Below are positions 1-8,874 of a stretch of DNA of 56,162 bases, in pieces. The notes beneath the pieces were generated by a model, which had not been told where the DNA came from, did not search any database, and was given only the letters and a program-made list of their open reading frames with translations. The DNA is taken from NCBI RefSeq assembly GCF_004354045.1, contig NZ_SMRT01000029.1, positions 1 through 56,162 of the forward strand, read 5' to 3'. Source of the DNA: Paenibacillus piri (GTDB lineage: Bacteria; Bacillota; Bacilli; Paenibacillales; NBRC-103111). The translations under genes were made by a program, and so were the position numbers. Each line of letters begins with the position of its first letter. The stretch's first letter is position 1.

Positions 1-303
1 GGTAAAACGGGGTGAAACAAAACCATGTGGACGAGGAAACCGGGGCTTTCTCCAAGTGAAGGTGGGGCTCTCTGATCGTCCGGATCGATTGGAGTGGAAG
101 GAAGAAGGCTTCGCTTCCCCGACTTCCGTTCCTCGCCCTTCGGGCTGCGGTACGGGTTCGGCTACGCCCACATCCCCCATCAAGTAGAGGTGCCACCATC
201 ACTTATATATTGGAAATTCATTTAGGCTCTTTCCCGTTGTCCGGATCAACTGGAAATTCGCTCAAAATGAGCTTCTAAACTGATTATACGAGGAGGGTTC
301 TTC
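1..303. other. Non-coding leader before the first gene
   Basis: I see no gene here. Positions 35-66 resemble the GGGGCTCCC hairpin repeat found at 16674 and 3044, but more weakly. The sequence GTCCGGATCNANTGGA occurs twice, near 78 and 239. A strong GAGGAGGG ribosome binding site at about 289-297 serves the gene at 304. The permeases expected for the first transport cassette are probably upstream of the window. Confidence 0.5.
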
Positions 304-1833
304 ATGAAAGAAAAAGAGAATTCGTTCAAACGCAAGGCGCTGCCTGCATCGGTAGCATTCGTCATGGTCGCTTCGCTCTTGTCCGCTTGCTCGGGCGGGG
401 CCAAGCCGGCCGCAGGCACCGGAGGTGCCGCCAAAGACGAGAAGCCGACGGAAATCAGCATTTTTACCGAGTTCAGCACGCCGGAACCGCCGGGAGCGGA
501 CAATCCGGTTACGAAGGAATTCGAGAAGCGCACGAACACCAAGCTGAACATTACATGGGCTTCTCCTAACGCATGGGAAGAAAAGCAGAACGTTATGCTC
601 GCTTCGGGCGATCTGCCCGATTTGATGAAAATCAAGGACATGAAGCAAACGCAGGCCATCAACATGATTAAACAGGGCGCTTTCTGGGATTTGGGACCGT
701 ATTTGAAAGATTATAAAAACTTGTCCGCGTATCCGAAAGAGATCATGGACATTGTGAAAGTTAACGGCAAGCAGTATATTTTACCGTCGGTTCGTCCGCT
801 TCAGGGAGGCAACTTCTTCAATATCCGCAAAGACTGGCTGGACAACGTCGGTTTGCCGATGCCGCGTACGATGGATGAGTTTTATACCGCATTGAAAGCG
901 TTTGTCGACAAAGACCCGGACAAAAACGGTAAAAACGATACGTATGGTTATAACGGCAAAAACTGGGAACGTGTTATCGATATTTTTAACAAAAGCAACG
1001 GCAAGTGGAAAGAAGCAGGCGGCAAGCTGGTTGACACCGATCTGGAACAAGGTACAAGAGACGGACTTATTTATCTGAACAAAATGTACAAGGATAAAAT
1101 ATTGCCGGAAGATTTCGCCGTCATGAAAACGACCGATTATGAAAATATGGCGAAAGCGGGCAAAGTCGGCGTTCAGGCCGATACGACGGAAGGCGTGTAC
1201 CGTTCGACCGAGGGCGCGCAAAAGCTGGATCCGAAAGCCGACTTCGTGGCTATGACTTATTTGGAAGGCCCGAACGGTAAAATGGTGCATACGTCCAACG
1301 GTTTTGCCGGATTGTACCTGATCCCGAAAAAGGTTCCGGAAGCGAAAATGAAGAAAATTTTGGCTCTGATGGATTACGGCGCATCGGAGGAAGGCTTTGA
1401 ATTGGCCTGCTACGGGCTGAAGGATATTCACTTCAAGGTTGTAGACGGCTTCAAAACGGCAACGGAGCAGGCTATCAAAGACAGCGTGTCGCAAAGCTCG
1501 TTCGGTAAAATTTTCGAAAGATATGACCCGTATCTGTGGGCTTACCGCGTAGGTATGCCGAAAGAAATTTTCGAGCGCAACAAAAAAATCGTCGACGACC
1601 GCGTCAATTACGGCGTGGCGGATGTTTCGATCGGTCTGCTGTCCGATGTCGATTTGAAGATGGGGCCGGACTATAAAAAGAAAATGGACGATATGAAAAT
1701 TAAAGTCATTATGGGCAAAGAACCGATTGAATCGTGGGACGCTATGGTGAAGTCGTTCAAAGCGGATGCCAGCTACATGAAGATGATCGATGAATTTAAC
1801 CAGGCTTACCAGGATAGAAAAAACGGTAAATAA
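304..1833 (+). CDS. Extracellular sugar-binding lipoprotein of a CUT1-type ABC importer (LplA/YtcQ-like)
   Basis: This 509-residue protein is the substrate-binding component of a carbohydrate ABC importer, anchored outside the cytoplasmic membrane. It has a type II signal peptide with lipobox LSAC and the lipidated cysteine at residue 29. A low-complexity Ala/Gly linker follows, then a family 1-type solute-binding fold. The ASGDLPDL motif near residue 100 is typical of LplA/YtcQ proteins. The start is set by a GAGGAGGG ribosome binding site. It is a close paralogue of the protein at 23852, sharing EPPG.DNP and KLNITW. No permease genes follow it; dehydrogenases do, so its permeases are either upstream of the window or shared. 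The ligand cannot be deduced from sequence. Confidence 0.93.
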   Translation: MKEKENSFKRKALPASVAFVMVASLLSACSGGAKPAAGTGGAAKDEKPTEISIFTEFSTPEPPGADNPVTKEFEKRTNTKLNITWASPNAWEEKQNVMLASGDLPDLMKIKDMKQTQAINMIKQGAFWDLGPYLKDYKNLSAYPKEIMDIVKVNGKQYILPSVRPLQGGNFFNIRKDWLDNVGLPMPRTMDEFYTALKAFVDKDPDKNGKNDTYGYNGKNWERVIDIFNKSNGKWKEAGGKLVDTDLEQGTRDGLIYLNKMYKDKILPEDFAVMKTTDYENMAKAGKVGVQADTTEGVYRSTEGAQKLDPKADFVAMTYLEGPNGKMVHTSNGFAGLYLIPKKVPEAKMKKILALMDYGASEEGFELACYGLKDIHFKVVDGFKTATEQAIKDSVSQSSFGKIFERYDPYLWAYRVGMPKEIFERNKKIVDDRVNYGVADVSIGLLSDVDLKMGPDYKKKMDDMKIKVIMGKEPIESWDAMVKSFKADASYMKMIDEFNQAYQDRKNGK

Positions 1834-1856
1834 ATAAAGAAGGAGCGGGGAATACC

Positions 1857-2891
1857 ATGCTGCCAAAATTACGGTTGGCCGTAGTCGGATTGGGACGCGT
1901 CTCCAAGTCCCATCTTCCGGCGGTACGGGAGCTATCTGAACAAATCGAGCTGGTTGCGCTTGTAACCCGCGATTCGAGCAAGCTGCAACATGAGGCGGAG
2001 CAGTGGACAGGCGTAAAAACGTACACCTCCTATGACGACGCAGTGCAGGATCCCGATATTGACGCGTTCCTGCTGCTGCTGCCTCACGATATTCATGCGG
2101 AGTATTCGATCAAAGCGCTTCGCGCCGGCAAACATGTGCTGGTAGAGAAGCCGATGGCGATGAACGTGGAGGAGGCGGAAGCGATGGCTTCCGCCGCCGA
2201 AGCGGGCGGAGCTACGCTGATGATCGGCCAAAGCCGGAGGTTTTTCAGTCCGGTTATGGAATCGATCAAGCGCGTCAGAGCGAACGAAATCGGCGGATTG
2301 ATCAACATTAATGCGCTGCTGCTGGCCCATATGGATAAGCCGGCCACCGATTGGTGGAAGGATGATGCCAAAATCGGCGGATTCATTATCCCGCTGTGGG
2401 GCAGCCATATATTGGACTATATCGTGTGGGCATACGATAAAATGCCCGTATCGGTTTATGCGCAAGGACATTCCAACAATCCGAACTGGAGCGGGGAAGA
2501 CGAGGTCGCGATTTCACTCAACTTTGGCGAAGGCCAAATGGCCAATGTACTCATGTCGTTTAATGCGGGCGCCCGGCCGACCGATGAGGAAGGCTTGACC
2601 GGCAAGCGTATCTGGTCGACCCAGAATAGTATTTACGAACGCTATTTGATCGGTACGAACGGCATGATGCAGCTGAAGGATGAATACGAACTGCTGTTGA
2701 ACGGTGAAAAACAGGACGAATGCGACCGGACGAACGCCAATTTCACCTGGCAGCTTCAAGAATTTGCAGACGCCATTCGCGAAGGGCGGGAGCCGCTCGC
2801 CTCGGGCAAGGAAATCATTCGCGTGATGAAAGTGATTGACGCCTGCTTCGAATCGATGCGCACGCATCAGGTCGTTCCGATTCGGGATTAA
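1857..2891 (+). CDS. Gfo/Idh/MocA-family NAD(P)-dependent sugar oxidoreductase
   Basis: This is a cytoplasmic 344-residue oxidoreductase predicted to oxidise or reduce a hydroxyl of a sugar or cyclitol. An N-terminal Rossmann domain starts with VVGLGRVSKSH at about residues 8-18, and the family lysine lies in VEKPMAM near residue 99. The C-terminal alpha/beta domain carries the active-site segment WGSHILD near residue 180, which is not the usual D.G.H..D. It lies 23 bp after the lipoprotein gene behind an AAGGAGCGG ribosome binding site, so the two are probably cotranscribed. Family assignment is firm; the substrate is unknown. Confidence 0.92.
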   Translation: MLPKLRLAVVGLGRVSKSHLPAVRELSEQIELVALVTRDSSKLQHEAEQWTGVKTYTSYDDAVQDPDIDAFLLLLPHDIHAEYSIKALRAGKHVLVEKPMAMNVEEAEAMASAAEAGGATLMIGQSRRFFSPVMESIKRVRANEIGGLININALLLAHMDKPATDWWKDDAKIGGFIIPLWGSHILDYIVWAYDKMPVSVYAQGHSNNPNWSGEDEVAISLNFGEGQMANVLMSFNAGARPTDEEGLTGKRIWSTQNSIYERYLIGTNGMMQLKDEYELLLNGEKQDECDRTNANFTWQLQEFADAIREGREPLASGKEIIRVMKVIDACFESMRTHQVVPIRD

Positions 2892-3010
2892 TGGCTTAAT
2901 GGAGAATGTCGATTCATTGTGGGGAGCGGACTTTGGAGGTGACTTCGAAGCTCAAACACGTTTTATTGCCTTAATTTGATTAGGATTTTTGTGTCAAGGC
3001 AATATCCAGT

Positions 3011-3067
3011 CCCCCAAAAGTGACGTGACGCTTCGATGCTGAGTCCGATTACTTTTGGGGGAGCCCC
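3011..3067. repeat. Intergenic hairpin repeat, copy A of the GGGGCTCCC family
   Basis: A perfect 11-bp inverted repeat (CCCCCAAAAGT at 3011-3021 and ACTTTTGGGGG at 3051-3061) encloses a 29-nt loop. On the minus strand, 3044-3067 matches 16674-16697 at 23 of 24 bases. It lies in the 276-bp gap between the first Gfo gene and the hydroxyacid dehydrogenase, so it interrupts cassette 1. It could act as an RNA hairpin or be a relic of a small mobile element. Confidence 0.7.
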
Positions 3068-3167
3068 CAGAACCATAACTCGCCCTGAAGCCATCCTCCA
3101 AGCCCTTATCCCCATTGAATCGACAGTCTCTAATGAAGCGGGTTTTATTAAATTAGGAGGCGAACAC

Positions 3168-4160
3168 ATGAAAAGGAAAGCGTTGGTACTATCGCCGGAA
3201 TCGCGGTTGAAAGAGGTTTGTTCCGACAAATGCCGGGCATTGCTGAATGAGCATTTCGATGTAACCTGGAATGAAACCGGCAAAGATTATACGAAGGAAG
3301 AGCTTGCCGGAATGGCAAGCGACGCCGAAGTTATTATTACGAGCTGGGGCTCGCCAAGTCTTAGCGAAGATGCGTTGGAGAAGGCGACCAAGCTCCGCGC
3401 AGTCGGACATGCGGCCGGAACGGTTAAAAATCTCGTGCCGAAGCAAATTTTTTCCCGCGGGGTGAGAGTGTTTTCCGCAGCGCCCCGCATCGCGCTTAGC
3501 GTCGGGGAATACTGTCTGGCGGCGCTGCTTGTGTCATTGCGCCACCTGACGACGCTGGACGCGTCGCTCAGAGCCGGACAATGGAGAGAGCTTGGCCTGA
3601 AGGGCCGGGAGCTTACCGGCAGCACGATCGGCATTATATCCGCCAGCTCTACGGCGCGTGCCTTTATTAATCTGCTGGCGCCGTTTCAAGTGAATGTGCT
3701 CATCTATGATCCGTACTTGTCGGAGGAAGCGGCAGCCAGCCTTAACGCCAAAAGAGCGACGCTGGAAGAAGTTATGAGCTGCCCGATTATTTCGGTGCAT
3801 GCGCCGAAGCTTCCCGCAACGGAACGGATGCTGACCCGCGAGCTGTTGGCGCGCATACCGGACGGCGCCGTCTTCATTAACTCATCGCGCGGACCTGTGG
3901 TCGATGAGAAGGCATTTATGGACGAGCTGCAAAGCGGCCGCTTCTTCGCAGCGCTCGATGTGTTCGAGAAGGAGCCGCTTGCGGCGGACAGCCCGATCCG
4001 TTCGCTGCCGAATGTGCTGCTGACTCCGCATGTGGCCGGCGCATCGGTACAAGGTCATCTTTCACTGATGGAGGAAGTCGTGAAGGACATTATTCGCGGC
4101 TTGAATGAAGAAAAGACCTCATACGAGGTAAGCGAGAAAATGTGGGAAGTTATGGCGTAA
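3168..4160 (+). CDS. D-isomer-specific 2-hydroxyacid dehydrogenase paralogue with a degenerate nucleotide-binding motif
   Basis: This 330-residue protein has the fold of the D-2-hydroxyacid dehydrogenases, which interconvert 2-keto acids and D-2-hydroxy acids with NAD(P)H. The expected catalytic residues are present: Arg241 in NSSRGP, Glu269 in FEKEP and His288 in TPHVAG. The glycine-rich loop of the Rossmann fold reads GIISASSTAR at 155-164, whereas the paralogue at 13536 has GLIGLGMVAR at the same place, so two conserved glycines are lost. The ATG at 3168 follows an AGGAGGC ribosome binding site and gives a length matching that paralogue. It may have weak or altered cofactor binding, or a non-catalytic role. 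Confidence 0.88.
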   Translation: MKRKALVLSPESRLKEVCSDKCRALLNEHFDVTWNETGKDYTKEELAGMASDAEVIITSWGSPSLSEDALEKATKLRAVGHAAGTVKNLVPKQIFSRGVRVFSAAPRIALSVGEYCLAALLVSLRHLTTLDASLRAGQWRELGLKGRELTGSTIGIISASSTARAFINLLAPFQVNVLIYDPYLSEEAAASLNAKRATLEEVMSCPIISVHAPKLPATERMLTRELLARIPDGAVFINSSRGPVVDEKAFMDELQSGRFFAALDVFEKEPLAADSPIRSLPNVLLTPHVAGASVQGHLSLMEEVVKDIIRGLNEEKTSYEVSEKMWEVMA

Positions 4161-4247
4161 CGTTTAAAACGAATAAGCTGACTGCAATAATTGCAATAAC
4201 CGGGAAATGATGCAGCTTTCAAACATGCTGGAAGGAGATTTACGCAA

Positions 4248-5279
4248 ATGGTTAGAAAAATGTCAGTACCTCCTATGGAATTGGTGGATTACGACGGTCC
4301 CGGCACACAAATGTGTGCGGTTATGGACGCGATAGGCGAAATCAGCGTCAAGCGCGCCTTGATCCCGGAGCCGAAAGACGGGGAAGTGCGGGTTAAGGTC
4401 AAATGGGTCGGCATTTGCGGCAGCGATGTCGAAGTGTTCCGCGGTGCCCGCGAGCCCGAATTTATATCGTACCCGACACGTCTGGGTCATGAAGTAGCCG
4501 GAGTCATTGATAAAGTCGGACCGAACGTAATCGGCGTCAAGGAAGGCGATCATGTCGCGCTGCGGTACGTATGGGGCGCGTTTGCGGAATATGTGTGCTG
4601 CACGCCGTTCTCCCTGAAGGTGCTGCCCAAAGACCTTCCATTAATCGAAGGCTCGTTGATTGAAGTGCTGCCGGGGATCATCCATGCAGCCGAGCTCGGC
4701 GACATTTCGCCCAATAAAAATGTATTGATTACCGGGCAGGGTGTCAGCGGCTTGGTAATGACGCAGGTGGTCAATATGTTCAGCCCGAGAAATTTGGTCG
4801 TCACCGATCTGTTCGACGAGAAGCTGGCGCTTGCCCGTAAATACGGGGCTACCCATACGTACAAAATGCCGAACGAGCATGCGAATACGATGGATATTGT
4901 CGGGGCCGATTTTCCGGATGGCTTTGACGTCGTTATTCCTTGCTTGCTGGAGGGCGCCGGCATGGTTGATGCGATCAACGCTGCGGCACAAAACGGGCGT
5001 ATCGTCATGTACGGCTGCATCGGCACCTGCCACAAGCCGGTCGATTTCTTCAAGGTTCATAAAAAACGCCTTGACATTCTTTCCACCGAGCCCAAGCGGG
5101 ATATCGACAACCGTCGTTACTTCGATGAAGGGCTGCGTCTTGTATTGGACGGCTTGGTCAATACCGAGGAAATGATTACGCATGTCGTTCCGCTGGCTGA
5201 AGTCGCAAGAGCATTCCAATTGCGCAATGAGCATAAAGGCGATACGATCCACGTCATGATTGATTGCGAAGTGAAATAA
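4248..5279 (+). CDS. Zinc-dependent MDR alcohol/polyol dehydrogenase
   Basis: This 343-residue medium-chain dehydrogenase probably oxidises a secondary alcohol of a sugar or polyol with NAD(P). The catalytic zinc site is recognisable as GICGSD (Cys57) and GHE (His81, Glu82). The nucleotide fold carries TGQGVSG near residue 164. The lobe with four cysteines that binds structural zinc in many family members is absent, so it may carry one zinc only. A GGAAGGAG ribosome binding site precedes the ATG. It is the last gene of cassette 1 and is followed by a strong terminator. It resembles sorbitol or threonine dehydrogenases only at family level. Confidence 0.9.
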   Translation: MVRKMSVPPMELVDYDGPGTQMCAVMDAIGEISVKRALIPEPKDGEVRVKVKWVGICGSDVEVFRGAREPEFISYPTRLGHEVAGVIDKVGPNVIGVKEGDHVALRYVWGAFAEYVCCTPFSLKVLPKDLPLIEGSLIEVLPGIIHAAELGDISPNKNVLITGQGVSGLVMTQVVNMFSPRNLVVTDLFDEKLALARKYGATHTYKMPNEHANTMDIVGADFPDGFDVVIPCLLEGAGMVDAINAAAQNGRIVMYGCIGTCHKPVDFFKVHKKRLDILSTEPKRDIDNRRYFDEGLRLVLDGLVNTEEMITHVVPLAEVARAFQLRNEHKGDTIHVMIDCEVK

Positions 5280-5304
5280 AGCGGCGAAATCCCGAATTTT
5301 GTCA

Positions 5305-5346
5305 AACAAACCCGATGTCGGTCATGGCACCGGGTTTGTTTTTTAT
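5305..5346. terminator. Rho-independent terminator between convergent genes
   Basis: The stem AACAAACCCG / CGGGTTTGTT (5305-5314 with 5331-5340) is followed by a run of T. It ends cassette 1 on the plus strand, and its A-rich left flank could also serve the minus-strand ROK gene. Confidence 0.85.
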
Positions 5347-5380
5347 TTCAGTCGTGTTGAATCATCGACGCAATTCGTTC

Positions 5381-6580
5381 TTAATTAAAAACAGAGATCG
5401 AAATATGCTTATCGAATGCAAAGTTGGCCGCTCCGAGGGCCCCGCCATTGTCCTTGAATAAGGAAGTCCGTACGATCGTATCGACGGCAAGCGGACGCAT
5501 CGCCTTTTGCCGCATCACTTTGGTCGCGGTTTCTGCGAATAAGGAGCTTGCATTCGGAACGGTACCGCCAAGAATGATCGCTTCCGGGTTAAATGTATTC
5601 AGCAGATTGGCCATGGAGATTCCCAAGTAGGAAGCGGCACGATGAATCACCTGTACGGCAAGCTCATCCCCCTCCTCGGCGGCGGCACATACGTCTTGAA
5701 CCTTTAAAAATTGAAGATCCATATGCCGGTATGGATTGCTCTGATCTAATTCCGAGGATCGCACCAGCTTGCGGAATTCCTGCTCAATGGCCGGGCCGGC
5801 CGCCAGCGCCTGCAGACAGCCGTGATTGCCGCAGGGGCAGAGCGGGCCTGACGGCTCAATTGTCGTATGGCCGATTTCTCCGGCTCCGCCCAGCGATCCC
5901 GACAGCAGCTGCCGGTCGATGTACAGACCGGCAGCAATCCCCATGCCGACGCCGATATAAATCATATTGTTGAATTGCTGCCCTGCCCCGTAGCGGCATT
6001 CCGTCAAACCGCGCGCACGGTGACGGTTTACGACGACTGTCGGCCAGCCGATGTGCTGCTCCAATAGGGCAGCAGCGTCGACCTGGTGCCAATCCAGGTC
6101 GGCGGCGCTGCGGATGCAGCGGTGATGAACATCGACCAGGCCCGGCACGCCCAAGCCGAGCATCGGAACTGGCGCCTTATCCAATTGTTGAACGAAGCTT
6201 GCGATTTCACCGGCGAGAGCCTTGAAGGTCGCTTCCGGTTCGAATGTATGAACGGGGATTTTCATCGTTTTAACGGTGTTGCCGAGCAAATCGAAAGCGC
6301 CGAGCGTCCACGTCTTGTTATCGAGATCGGCGCCGAGTATAATGCGGGAATTGGGAACGAGCTCCAAAGCGGTGGCCGGCCTGCCTTTTGTCGACAGGCG
6401 GTTGTCGGTTTCGTAAACCAGCCCGCAATCTATTAATTCTGCGATAGAGATGGAGATGGTGGCGCGGCTCAAGCCGGTTAACCGTGTCAATTCGATCCTT
6501 GACATGCTGCCTTTGATACGCAAAGCTTGTAAAATATTCAGCTTGCTTCCTTTTTGATCGCGCAGTTCATTTTGGCTCAT
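5381..6580 (-). CDS. ROK-family transcriptional repressor (NagC/XylR-like)
   Basis: This 399-residue regulator has an N-terminal winged helix-turn-helix (about residues 12-65, with LTGLSRATISISIAEL) fused to a ROK sugar-kinase fold. The ROK zinc motif is CPCGNHGC (Cys248, Cys250, Cys255) after GEIGHT at 234-239, which is normal for sugar-sensing repressors. The kinase catalytic aspartate region (usually NDANAA) reads NRHRARG near residue 185, so phosphorylation of sugar is unlikely. It is divergent from the aldo/keto reductase at 6885 and convergent with cassette 1. It plausibly controls cassette 1, cassette 2 or both. Confidence 0.92.
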   Translation of the reverse strand: MSQNELRDQKGSKLNILQALRIKGSMSRIELTRLTGLSRATISISIAELIDCGLVYETDNRLSTKGRPATALELVPNSRIILGADLDNKTWTLGAFDLLGNTVKTMKIPVHTFEPEATFKALAGEIASFVQQLDKAPVPMLGLGVPGLVDVHHRCIRSAADLDWHQVDAAALLEQHIGWPTVVVNRHRARGLTECRYGAGQQFNNMIYIGVGMGIAAGLYIDRQLLSGSLGGAGEIGHTTIEPSGPLCPCGNHGCLQALAAGPAIEQEFRKLVRSSELDQSNPYRHMDLQFLKVQDVCAAAEEGDELAVQVIHRAASYLGISMANLLNTFNPEAIILGGTVPNASSLFAETATKVMRQKAMRPLAVDTIVRTSLFKDNGGALGAANFAFDKHISISVFN

Positions 6581-6884
6581 AGCGGCACCTTATCCCGATT
6601 TTTGATGTAATTGCTGCCTTGAGTCATGATTATACCATAATTTACCATATTCTCAACGGCAACTTAATTTAAATCTATGCATAAATGAGCGAGGATTAGA
6701 ATAATCCTGAAAACAGCTAAAGAAATTGCGGCTCACCCAAGTAAAGAATGGGAAAAGGGAACGATAGCTGCGACAAGCACACAATCCGGATTTGCTGCAG
6801 GCGATCGGGTACGAGGAACGGTTTGCTTTTGAAAAAAGGCCGCGTCATCGGAAATTGAATACAGTTGCGGGGAGGTGAACAAGA
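6581..6884. other. Divergent intergenic region between the ROK regulator and the aldo/keto reductase
   Basis: This 304-bp gap holds the ROK gene promoter (6629-6656, minus strand) and an AT-rich stretch at 6655-6710 with short palindromes such as ATTTAAAT and ATGCAT. That stretch is the most likely place for an operator of the neighbouring ROK repressor. I cannot define the operator from a single copy. No gene is apparent. Confidence 0.45.
6629..6656 (-). promoter_or_regulatory. Predicted SigA promoter of the ROK regulator
   Basis: Read on the minus strand, TTGAGA (6656-6651) is followed by a 16-bp spacer and TATAAT (6634-6629). A TGG just before the -10 box makes it an extended -10. The start codon is about 50 bp downstream. 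Confidence 0.65.
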
Positions 6885-7946
6885 ATGTCCATGAAGAAGA
6901 GAGCATTGGGCGCATCGGGCATTGAGGTCGGCGTGCTCGGTATGGGCTGCTGGCAGTTCGGCGGAGGCAAGGGCAGCTACTGGGGCGAGCAGAGTCAGAG
7001 CGATGTCGACGAGGTTGTTCATAAAGCGCTTGATGCGGGTATGAATTACTTCGATACCGCAGAGGTGTATAATGACGGCGACAGCGAAATTGCACTGGGA
7101 ATCGCGTTAAAAGGCAGGCGCCATCAAGCGGTAATCGGCTCCAAGATCAGCACTTCCAATACGCGATCCTCAGTATTGCGGGCCCACTGCGAAGCGAGTC
7201 TGAAACGGCTGCAAACCGACTATATCGATCTGTATATGCTGCATTGGCCGCTCAGTCCGCTGGCCGTGAAGCATTTTACGAAGGATGCGGGCTTAATTGA
7301 AAATCCGCCGCAAGTACCGGAAGTATTCGATACGCTTCACGCGCTGCAAAAAGAAGGAAAAATTCGCCATATCGGGCTCAGCAACCACGGCGTAATGCAA
7401 ATGAAGGAAGTGCAGGCTACCGGTGTGCCGGTCGTTGCAAACGAATTGGCGTATAATTTGCTGTCGCGCGCAATCGAGGCGTCCATTTTACCCTATTGCG
7501 TCGAAAGCAAAGTCGGAATAATCGGCTATATGCCGCTGCTTCAGGGGCTGCTGACCGGCAAGTATGCAACGATCGACGAATTGGGACCGATGCAGTCGCG
7601 CACGCGTCATTTTCACCATAGCAGAGGCGAAGGGACGCGGCATGGGGAAGAAGGGGCGGAGGCCGAAATTCATCGGGCATTGCGGGAAATCAGGCAGCTG
7701 GCGGATGAGCTTGGCGTCCATATGGCCGTTCTTTCGCTGGCATGGGCGGCAGCCAATGAGGCGGTAAGCACAACGATCGTCGGGTCGCGCAATATCGCAC
7801 AGCTGGATTTAAACATTCAGGGCGCTGTCTATGAGCTGTCACTGGATATTTTAACCCGGTTGAACGAAATGACGGAGCCGGTATTGCACAAGCTGGGGGA
7901 CAACCCCGATTATTATGAAAACCGCTTCAACAGCCGGACTTGTTAA
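6885..7946 (+). CDS. Aldo/keto reductase
   Basis: This 353-residue TIM-barrel NADPH-dependent reductase probably acts on an aldehyde or keto sugar. The catalytic tetrad is visible as Asp57 and Tyr62 (FDTAEVYNDG), Lys87 (IGSKI) and His120 (YMLHWP). The start follows GGGGAGGTGAA with good spacing. It stands alone between the ROK regulator and cassette 2; a 126-bp gap with a CcpA site separates it from the isomerase gene. The large dehydrogenase set around it suggests a role in the same sugar pathway, but that is inference. Confidence 0.92.
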   Translation: MSMKKRALGASGIEVGVLGMGCWQFGGGKGSYWGEQSQSDVDEVVHKALDAGMNYFDTAEVYNDGDSEIALGIALKGRRHQAVIGSKISTSNTRSSVLRAHCEASLKRLQTDYIDLYMLHWPLSPLAVKHFTKDAGLIENPPQVPEVFDTLHALQKEGKIRHIGLSNHGVMQMKEVQATGVPVVANELAYNLLSRAIEASILPYCVESKVGIIGYMPLLQGLLTGKYATIDELGPMQSRTRHFHHSRGEGTRHGEEGAEAEIHRALREIRQLADELGVHMAVLSLAWAAANEAVSTTIVGSRNIAQLDLNIQGAVYELSLDILTRLNEMTEPVLHKLGDNPDYYENRFNSRTC

Positions 7947-8003
7947 GTACAGTATTTGAACACGATTCGCGCAGCACGTGCCGGTAGCCAAATCACGTGA
8001 ATA

Positions 8004-8017
8004 TGAAAGCGCTTGCT
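8004..8017 (+). promoter_or_regulatory. CcpA-binding cre site in front of cassette 2
   Basis: TGAAAGCGCTTGCT fits the consensus TGWAARCGYTWNCW at all 14 positions. It lies 55 bp upstream of the isomerase start codon at 8073, where CcpA binding would block transcription when preferred sugars are present. Confidence 0.7.
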
Positions 8018-8072
8018 GACGCAATGGTATTGCTGTAGACGGTAAAAACCTTAAAAAGAGGGATGTGTACAG

Positions 8073-8870
8073 ATGTCAACCGAACCGATTTCATTCTCCG
8101 TATTTACGAAACCGTGGAAAGCATTATCCATGTGGGAGCTTGGGACGTTGGTCAGCGGCATGGGCTTTGACGGGGTGGAATTTCCGCTGCGCGACGGCTA
8201 TCAGCTGGAGCCCGCCAACGCGGATCGATTGCCTCAATTGGTCGAGCAATTCGCCGAATTTGGATTGACCATATACAGCGTGGCAAGCGGTACGGATGAA
8301 CGCATATTTGCCGGCTGCGCGGAAGCGGGCATTCCGATGATCCGTATGATGCCAAGCATCGACCGGGAGCTCGGCTACATGGCCTCGGAGAAAAAAGCGC
8401 GCGAGCAGATCGAAGCGCTGCTCCCGCTTTGCGAGAAATACGGAATTAAAGTCGGCTGTCAGCAGCATTACGGCAATCATATTGTCGATGCGATGGGCCT
8501 GCATCATCTGCTGGAGGACTATGATCCGAACTATGTCGGCGCCATCTGGGATTCCGCGCATGATGCATTGGCCGGCCAGCAGCCCGAGTTCGGTCTTGAT
8601 ATCGTCTGGTCGCATCTGTGCATGGTGAATTTCAAAAACGCCTATTACAAGCTGCTGAGCGGACCGGAGGCGGAAGCGGCGGAATGGAAGCGTTACTTTA
8701 CGTCCGCCCGGCATGGACTTGCGTCCTGGTCCCGTGCGGCGGCCTACTTGAAAAAACGCAGCTATCGCGGAGTCGTCTGCCTGACTGCGGAATATACGAA
8801 CGAACAGGAAGTCGACCGCTTGATTCGACAAGATATTGACTACGCCAAATCATTGTTTGCAGGAGGATAA
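8073..8870 (+). CDS. TIM-barrel sugar isomerase/epimerase (AP endonuclease 2 / IolE-like fold)
   Basis: This 265-residue cytoplasmic protein belongs to the sugar phosphate isomerase/epimerase superfamily. Members move keto groups, epimerise sugars, or eliminate from oxidised (3-keto) glycosides, usually with a divalent metal. Likely metal-site segments are VEFPLRDG (near 34), QQHYGNH (near 133), WDSAHDAL (near 161) and LTAEYT (near 238). Its stop codon is four bases before the start of the Gfo/Idh/MocA gene, so the two are translationally linked. The same pairing occurs at 34477-36444. The exact reaction is not deducible. Confidence 0.88.
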   Translation: MSTEPISFSVFTKPWKALSMWELGTLVSGMGFDGVEFPLRDGYQLEPANADRLPQLVEQFAEFGLTIYSVASGTDERIFAGCAEAGIPMIRMMPSIDRELGYMASEKKAREQIEALLPLCEKYGIKVGCQQHYGNHIVDAMGLHHLLEDYDPNYVGAIWDSAHDALAGQQPEFGLDIVWSHLCMVNFKNAYYKLLSGPEAEAAEWKRYFTSARHGLASWSRAAAYLKKRSYRGVVCLTAEYTNEQEVDRLIRQDIDYAKSLFAGG

Positions 8871-8874
8871 TCAG

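Noticed and set aside
35..66. A possible fourth copy of the GGGGCTCCC repeat
   Set aside because: GAAACCGGGGCT is shared, but the following bases diverge too much to claim a copy from one alignment by eye.
781..1866. A 361-codon open frame on the minus strand
   Set aside because: It is antisense to a clear lipoprotein gene, lacks a ribosome binding site and family motifs, and reads as low-complexity Phe/Arg/His-rich shadow sequence.
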